57,275 nucleotides of DNA, from positions 1 through 57,275 of the IMG/VR virus record IMGVR_UViG_3300029199_000004; one strand, given 5' to 3'. The notes below the pieces were generated by a model that saw nothing but the letters and a program-made list of their open reading frames with translations, did not search any database and was not told the DNA's origin. Positions 53,895 through 57,275 of the stretch are shown here, one piece after another. Positions within the stretch are counted from its first letter, which is position 1. The number at the start of each line of letters is the position of its first letter. Source of the stretch: a virus. The position numbers and the translations under genes are program-made.

Positions 53895-54281
53895 ATGAAA
53901 AAGTTGATTGCCGTTCACGAGATCGTGCGCAATGACGCGAAGGGTCAGCGCGAAACCGTTGCTCCGGGTAAGCAATTCAGCGGCTCTGACGAAGAGGCTA
54001 CGTTCCTGATGGGCATTGGTGCCGCCAAGCTCGCAGCTCCGGCGGTAGAGCAGATCGCACCGGCTACCACCGACAACAGCGACAACAGCGACAACAGCGA
54101 CAACAGCGACAACAGCGACAACACCAACCCGGCACGCGACCTGAGCAAGATGCTCAAGCCCGAGCTGCTGGCGATCGCTGCCGAGCTGGAGATCGAGGGT
54201 CACCAGGACATGACCGTCCCCCAGCTGCGCGAAGCCATCGAGGCCGAGGAAGCCGCGGCTGAAGAAGAGTCGATGATCTGA
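53895..54281 (+). CDS. head completion-type protein with DNS repeats
   Basis: A 128-residue protein starting at ATG 53895 behind AAGGTG. It has an N-terminal beta part (KKLIAVHEIVRNDAKGQRET), a linker of Asp-Asn-Ser triplets coded by a 9-bp tandem repeat, and a C-terminal SAP-like helical part (LSKMLKPELLAIAAELEIEG, MTVPQLREAIEAEEAAAE). Its position, after the capsid gene, is that of lambda FI, which aids packaging. It ends EESMI and overlaps the next gene by one base. Confidence 0.65.
   Translation: MKKLIAVHEIVRNDAKGQRETVAPGKQFSGSDEEATFLMGIGAAKLAAPAVEQIAPATTDNSDNSDNSDNSDNSDNTNPARDLSKMLKPELLAIAAELEIEGHQDMTVPQLREAIEAEEAAAEEESMI
54072..54125. repeat. 9-bp microsatellite (GACAACAGC)n
   Basis: Five exact tandem copies (54072-54116) and one degenerate copy. 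They encode Asp-Asn-Ser repeats in the linker of the FI-position protein. Copy number can change without frameshift, so linker length should vary between isolates. Confidence 0.9.
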
Positions 54282-54679
54282 TGAACATCCGCGAGCTGAA
54301 GCGCCGGGCTCGCCGGCAGCTGCATGATCGGATGTCCGAGCCTGCGCTTTATCTCGCGGACAGTTCTGCTGCACCAGTGGGCGTCACTGTGCGCCTGCAT
54401 CTGTCGTTCAACGAAGTGGGGGAGCTGCTGCGCGGCGGTTTCTCTGAACGGCAGGAGATCACCCCGCGCATCATTTTTCTTGGCAGCCAGGTGCAGCCGC
54501 GCCACCGCGGGATCGTGGTGACGCAGGACCTAGGGGCCTATCTGATCGAAAACGACCTGCCGCCGGATGACATTACCGTCACGGCCGAGGTCAGCAAGCT
54601 CAGCCGCAACCAGGTGATCAGCTTCGGCTGGAATCCGGATGCTCAGTACATGGGACTGGTGCCACCGGAAGGCTTGTGA
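54281..54679 (+). CDS. head-tail connector-like protein
   Basis: A 132-residue protein in the lambda FII position. It starts with a basic helix (MNIRELKRRARRQLHDRMSE) and continues in beta strands (VGVTVRLHLSFNEVGELL, ITPRIIFLGSQVQPRHRGIV). Proteins here attach to the portal-gpW complex and receive the tail. The assignment is from order and size. Confidence 0.65.
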   Translation: MNIRELKRRARRQLHDRMSEPALYLADSSAAPVGVTVRLHLSFNEVGELLRGGFSERQEITPRIIFLGSQVQPRHRGIVVTQDLGAYLIENDLPPDDITVTAEVSKLSRNQVISFGWNPDAQYMGLVPPEGL

Positions 54680-55257
54680 TGGACAGCTACGTCGTCGCGG
54701 TTGAGGGGCTTTCCAGCCTCAGCGACATCCAGAATCTGGACGAGAACATCCTGCTGCGTGCCCGACAGGCGATCAACCGCACGACCGAGCGTGCCCGCAC
54801 CCGAAGCGACAGGGAGATGCGTGAGCAGATCGCCTTCCCCGCGCGATACCTGAGCAGCCGCCTGATGGTGAGCAAGAAGGCGAGCGGGCGCAACCTGCAG
54901 GCGGTCATCACCGGCCGGGATCGCCCGACCTCGTTGGCACGGTTTGCCAAGAACAAGGACGTGTCCGCAGCGCGCCGGAAGGGTGGCGTATCGGTGACCG
55001 TCAGCCCAGGGCAGACGCGCTTCATGGGTGGCGCCTTCCTGATGCAACTGCGCGGCGGGAATCTGGGGTTGGCGATCCGGCTGAAGCAGGGGCAGTCCCT
55101 GCGCAACAAGCGGAAGCTGGCGAGCGCCGGCAAGGGCCTCTACATCCTCTATGGCCCCAGTGTCGACCAGGTCTTCCGCTCTGTCGCAGACGAGTACGCT
55201 GCACCCGATGCCGCCGAGTTTCTTGAACGTGAATTCCTTCGACTGATGGAGCTATGA
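54676..55257 (+). CDS. minor tail protein Z-like
   Basis: The 193-residue product is close in size to lambda gpZ (192). It begins at GTG 54676 overlapping the previous stop, or at ATG 54679. It contains LLRARQAINRTTERARTRSD, REMREQIAFPARYLSSRLMV and TRFMGGAFLMQLRGGNLG, which fit the prophage minor tail protein Z family. gpZ is needed for tail completion and DNA ejection. Confidence 0.82.
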   Translation: MMDSYVVAVEGLSSLSDIQNLDENILLRARQAINRTTERARTRSDREMREQIAFPARYLSSRLMVSKKASGRNLQAVITGRDRPTSLARFAKNKDVSAARRKGGVSVTVSPGQTRFMGGAFLMQLRGGNLGLAIRLKQGQSLRNKRKLASAGKGLYILYGPSVDQVFRSVADEYAAPDAAEFLEREFLRLMEL

Positions 55258-55754
55258 CCATGCCCGATCCATTCCGCCTGAGAGTCCTCAAGGCCCTGAC
55301 TTCCGCGCTAGAGGAGATCACGCCCGCCAACGGCTACGAGTTCGACCTGAGCGGCAAGGTCTTTCGGGGGCGAGGCGTTTTCGGCGACAGCGACCCTCTG
55401 CCGTTGATCAGCATCCTCGAAGCGATTGAGGAACAGCCACAACTGTCATCTCCACCTTCAGGTGAACATTCAACTGGGTCGTGGGAGCTGCTGGTGCAGG
55501 GTTTCGTTGAGGATGATGACCTCGACAACCCAACCGACCCGGCTCACCGGTTGATGGCCGAGGTGAAGAAGCGGCTCGTTGAGGAGCGTGTGAAGCAGCG
55601 CCAATACAACATCTTGGGCATGGAAGGTCGGGTCGATGAGCTTCGGATAAGCCCTGGCGTGGTGCGCCCAGCGGACGATATTTCCGGCAAAGCCTATTTC
55701 TGGTTGAGGCTCACCCCGGTGCTGGTGGAGAATCTAGCAGACCCCTACGTTTGA
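55254..55754 (+). CDS. tail terminator-like protein
   Basis: The 166-residue protein lies between the gpZ-like and tail tube genes, where lambda gpU is encoded. MPDPFRLRVLKALTSALEEI, FDLSGKVFRGRGVFGDSDPL and SILEAIEEQPQLSSPPSGEH followed by LVQGFVEDDD are typical of tail terminators, which cap the tube and stop its growth. It overlaps the gpZ-like gene by four bases. Confidence 0.72.
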   Translation: MTMPDPFRLRVLKALTSALEEITPANGYEFDLSGKVFRGRGVFGDSDPLPLISILEAIEEQPQLSSPPSGEHSTGSWELLVQGFVEDDDLDNPTDPAHRLMAEVKKRLVEERVKQRQYNILGMEGRVDELRISPGVVRPADDISGKAYFWLRLTPVLVENLADPYV

Positions 55755-55761
55755 ACGGGGT

Positions 55762-55786
55762 TTCAACCAACAGTTGCATGTTCAAC
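55762..55786. promoter_or_regulatory. operator before the tail tube gene
   Basis: TTCAAC-CAACA-GTTGCA has one mismatch; a further half site TTCAAC is at 55781-55786. It fills the gap between tail terminator and tail tube genes. Confidence 0.6.
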
Positions 55787-55802
55787 GTCGAGGTAGACAC
55801 AC

Positions 55803-56579
55803 ATGAAGCAGAACTACACGCTTGGCCGGGGCGAGATTCACTTCGGCCAATTCAAGACCGGCACTCAAGTGCCTCGCGGCGAGCGTTACTTCGGTAACAC
55901 GCCGGAGTACGGCATCACCGCCGAGCAGGAGAACCTGGACCACTATTCCAGTGACGAAGGCGTTCGCAAGAAGGACGAGTCCGTGCTGCTGCAGCTGGAC
56001 TACGCCGGCAGCCTGACCACCGACCACATCTCCCCCGAGAACATGGCGATCTTCTTCCTCGGCGAGTCGATGATCCAGACGACCGTCGCTGCGACCGCAC
56101 AGGCGTTCTCGTTCGAGGACATCGAGCAGGGTATGACCTACCAGCTCGGCACCAGCGATGCCAACCCGTCCGGTGTCCGCCAGGTGAGCAACGTCGCGCT
56201 GACCGGCACGGGTGAGACCGCCGAAGCTGGCGTCGACTACGTGCTCGATCCGGTGCTGGCGCGCATCACCATCCTGGAAGGCAGCACCAAGCTGGCCAAT
56301 GGCTCGACCCTCGCCGGTACCTACGACGTGGAGGCCAGTTCTCGCGAGCGGGTGATCAGTAAGGCCACCACCGTCGAAGGCTCGCTGCGATTCATCGCCA
56401 AGAACCCGACCGGCAAGAACATCGACTACTTCATGCCGTGGGTGAAGATCACCCCCAACGGTGACTTCGCGCTGAAGAGCGATGAGTGGCAGCAGCTGCC
56501 TTTCACCCTGGAAATCCTCAAGAAGGGTTCCCTGGAGGCTATCTACTGCGACGGCCGCCCTTACGTTCCGGCCCCGTAA
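55803..56579 (+). CDS. major tail tube protein
   Basis: A 258-residue structural protein. MKQNYTLGRGEIHFGQFKTG, ERYFGNTPEYGITAEQENLD, YSSDEGVRKKDESVLLQLDY and LRFIAKNPTGKNIDYFMPWV with VKITPNGDFALKSDEWQQLP are typical of the tail tube fold of long flexible tails. An insert at about residues 130-185 (VDYVLDPVLARITILEG) may be an added Ig-like domain. It comes before the chaperone pair and tape measure, as expected. Confidence 0.92.
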   Translation: MKQNYTLGRGEIHFGQFKTGTQVPRGERYFGNTPEYGITAEQENLDHYSSDEGVRKKDESVLLQLDYAGSLTTDHISPENMAIFFLGESMIQTTVAATAQAFSFEDIEQGMTYQLGTSDANPSGVRQVSNVALTGTGETAEAGVDYVLDPVLARITILEGSTKLANGSTLAGTYDVEASSRERVISKATTVEGSLRFIAKNPTGKNIDYFMPWVKITPNGDFALKSDEWQQLPFTLEILKKGSLEAIYCDGRPYVPAP

Positions 56580-56591
56580 GGAGCAGCACCC

Positions 56592-57074
56592 ATGGGACTT
56601 CTGGACCTGAAAATCCCGACGGCCCAAGTTGAGACCCCCGGCGGCAGCTTTGCCGTTCGGGGGCTTTCGCTTGAGGACTTCGTGAATCTGCATCACGAAC
56701 ACACCGCCGAGTTCGGATCGGTGTTCGACCAATTCCGCACCTGGGCATCGAGCGAAGGAGATGACCTGCCGCCGCTGGACCAGTTCTGCGCCAAGTTGCT
56801 GTACCAGGCTCCGATCCTTGCGGCGCGCGTCATCGCCAAGGGTGCGGACGAAGATTCTCCGGAGGGCCTGGCCATGGCTCGGCAGCTACCGCCGCTGACT
56901 CAGGCTGAGGCGCTGCAGGCGATCGGCCGGCTGACGTTCCGCTCCGAGGACGACGTAAAAAAGATGCTGGCGCTGGTGATCGCGCAGGTGAAAGCCCTGA
57001 CGCAAGCGCTGCTGAAAAGCTCCCAATACCTCCCGACGCCCGAAGCTGGCTCTGGTCTTTTCGACCAGGAGTGA
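56592..57074 (+). CDS. tail assembly chaperone, lambda G-like
   Basis: The 160-residue protein follows the tail tube gene behind AAGGAGCAGCACCC. It has a beta start (GLLDLKIPTAQVETPGGSFA, VRGLSLEDFV) and a helical middle (AKLLYQAPILAARVIAKGAD, LTQAEALQAIGRLTFRSEDD). At residues 122-124 it crosses GTA AAA AAG, a -1 slippery sequence, so a part of ribosomes should make a longer G-T-like fusion. Chaperones of this type coat the tape measure before tube assembly. Confidence 0.85.
   Translation: MGLLDLKIPTAQVETPGGSFAVRGLSLEDFVNLHHEHTAEFGSVFDQFRTWASSEGDDLPPLDQFCAKLLYQAPILAARVIAKGADEDSPEGLAMARQLPPLTQAEALQAIGRLTFRSEDDVKKMLALVIAQVKALTQALLKSSQYLPTPEAGSGLFDQE
56957..56963 (+). other. programmed -1 frameshift site A-AAA-AAG
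   Basis: The heptamer AAAAAAG is in the phase required for -1 slippage (GTA AAA AAG in the chaperone frame). After slipping, the -1 frame is open from 56963 through the contig end to 106, where the unshifted frame stops at 57074. The fusion has 124 + 106 = 230 residues. This is the classical lambda G/GT arrangement. Confidence 0.82.
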
Positions 57075-57275
57075 GCCTGTTGCTGGCCAATGGGCACACG
57101 AACGCCTGGCGATACCCGCTGGGCATGCTGCAGGACGAGGTGAGGCTGGTTCACCAGCGCCAGGACAAGCAGGCGGCCTGTGCGATGAGCGGCATGTACA
57201 TGGCGGTGGCGGCGTTGCTCGATTCGAATGCCGTCCGGACTTTTAACGACAAGATCAAAGAGCTGACCCATGGCG
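56963..57275 (+). CDS. chaperone extension, lambda T-like (continues at base 1)
   Basis: The frame entered after the slippery site reads DAGAGDRAGESPDASAAEKL and onward without stop, passing GTG 57071, which overlaps the G stop (GTGA) and could also start separate translation. The later part (NAWRYPLGMLQDEVRLVHQR, then QDKQAACAMSGMYMAVAALL) looks conserved and helical. The gene crosses the contig junction and ends at 109, just within the tape measure gene. In lambda the T domain recruits tail tube protein. Confidence 0.78.
57175..57275. repeat. terminal overlap of a circular assembly (right copy)
   Basis: Identical to bases 1-101. See the entry at 1-101. Confidence 0.95.

Noticed and set aside
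1-57275. The 101-bp terminal identity as a biological direct terminal repeat
   Set aside because: It restores an intact chaperone gene when circularised and has the size of an assembler overlap; lambda-like GpA terminases do not make 101-bp repeats.
1-57275. tRNA genes
   Set aside because: No cloverleaf with a T-loop consensus was noticed on either strand by eye; a tRNAscan run would be decisive.

Overview
The window is one complete genome of a temperate, lambda-like tailed phage (siphovirus) with high G+C. The first 101 bases (1-101) are repeated exactly at the end (57175-57275), so this is a closed circular assembly of about 57,174 bp that was cut inside the tail genes. A PrtN-like pyocin activator, a Pseudomonas-like gene repertoire and the base composition point to a Pseudomonas (or Stutzerimonas) host; that is inference. 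Tail region: tape measure protein (96-5069), six or more tail, tip and fibre proteins (to 14667), then two small membrane proteins that look like holins (14764-15413).

Left, mostly minus-strand accessory and lysogeny region (15.5-32 kb): a nitrile-hydratase-leader-like small protein, a HicA-like toxin, zinc-ribbon proteins, tyrosine integrase (17384-18538), a PrtN-like regulator, an 83-residue protein behind a near-perfect LexA box (20052-20071), an HNH-AP2 endonuclease, a LytTR-like protein, a MazG-like pyrophosphatase, a DUF3310 protein, an Arc-like repressor, RdgC, a compact operon of about ten unrecognised small genes (25730-29383), HU, and the Rz/Rz1 spanins (31996-32578).

Replication region: iteron-like repeats (32563-32879), a large primase-helicase (minus), two small HTH proteins, then a rightward operon with a PD-(D/E)XK nuclease (DUF2800), an acidic-tailed DUF2815 ssDNA-binding-like protein, a second HNH-AP2 endonuclease, a family B DNA polymerase, a VRR-NUC nuclease and an SNF2-type helicase. 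It is followed by a candidate immunity repressor (43831-44484), a GH108 endolysin, and a cytosine-C5 methyltransferase gene that carries a second long gene in another frame.

Head and tail morphogenesis (46302-57275) follows lambda order: TerS, TerL (GpA family), gpW-like, portal, S49 protease with a nested scaffold start, gpD-like decoration, major capsid protein, connectors, gpZ-like, tail terminator, tail tube, and a tail chaperone pair joined by a probable -1 frameshift that runs across the contig ends.

The most striking non-gene signal is a 17-bp palindrome, TTCAAC-N5-GTTGAA, present in sixteen intergenic or gene-boundary copies with two or fewer mismatches, scattered over the whole genome. 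Several copies sit exactly inside recognisable promoters. Together with a repressor that shows no LexA-type protease motif and a small gene under a LexA box, this suggests a phage-wide operator network switched by a LexA-controlled antirepressor.
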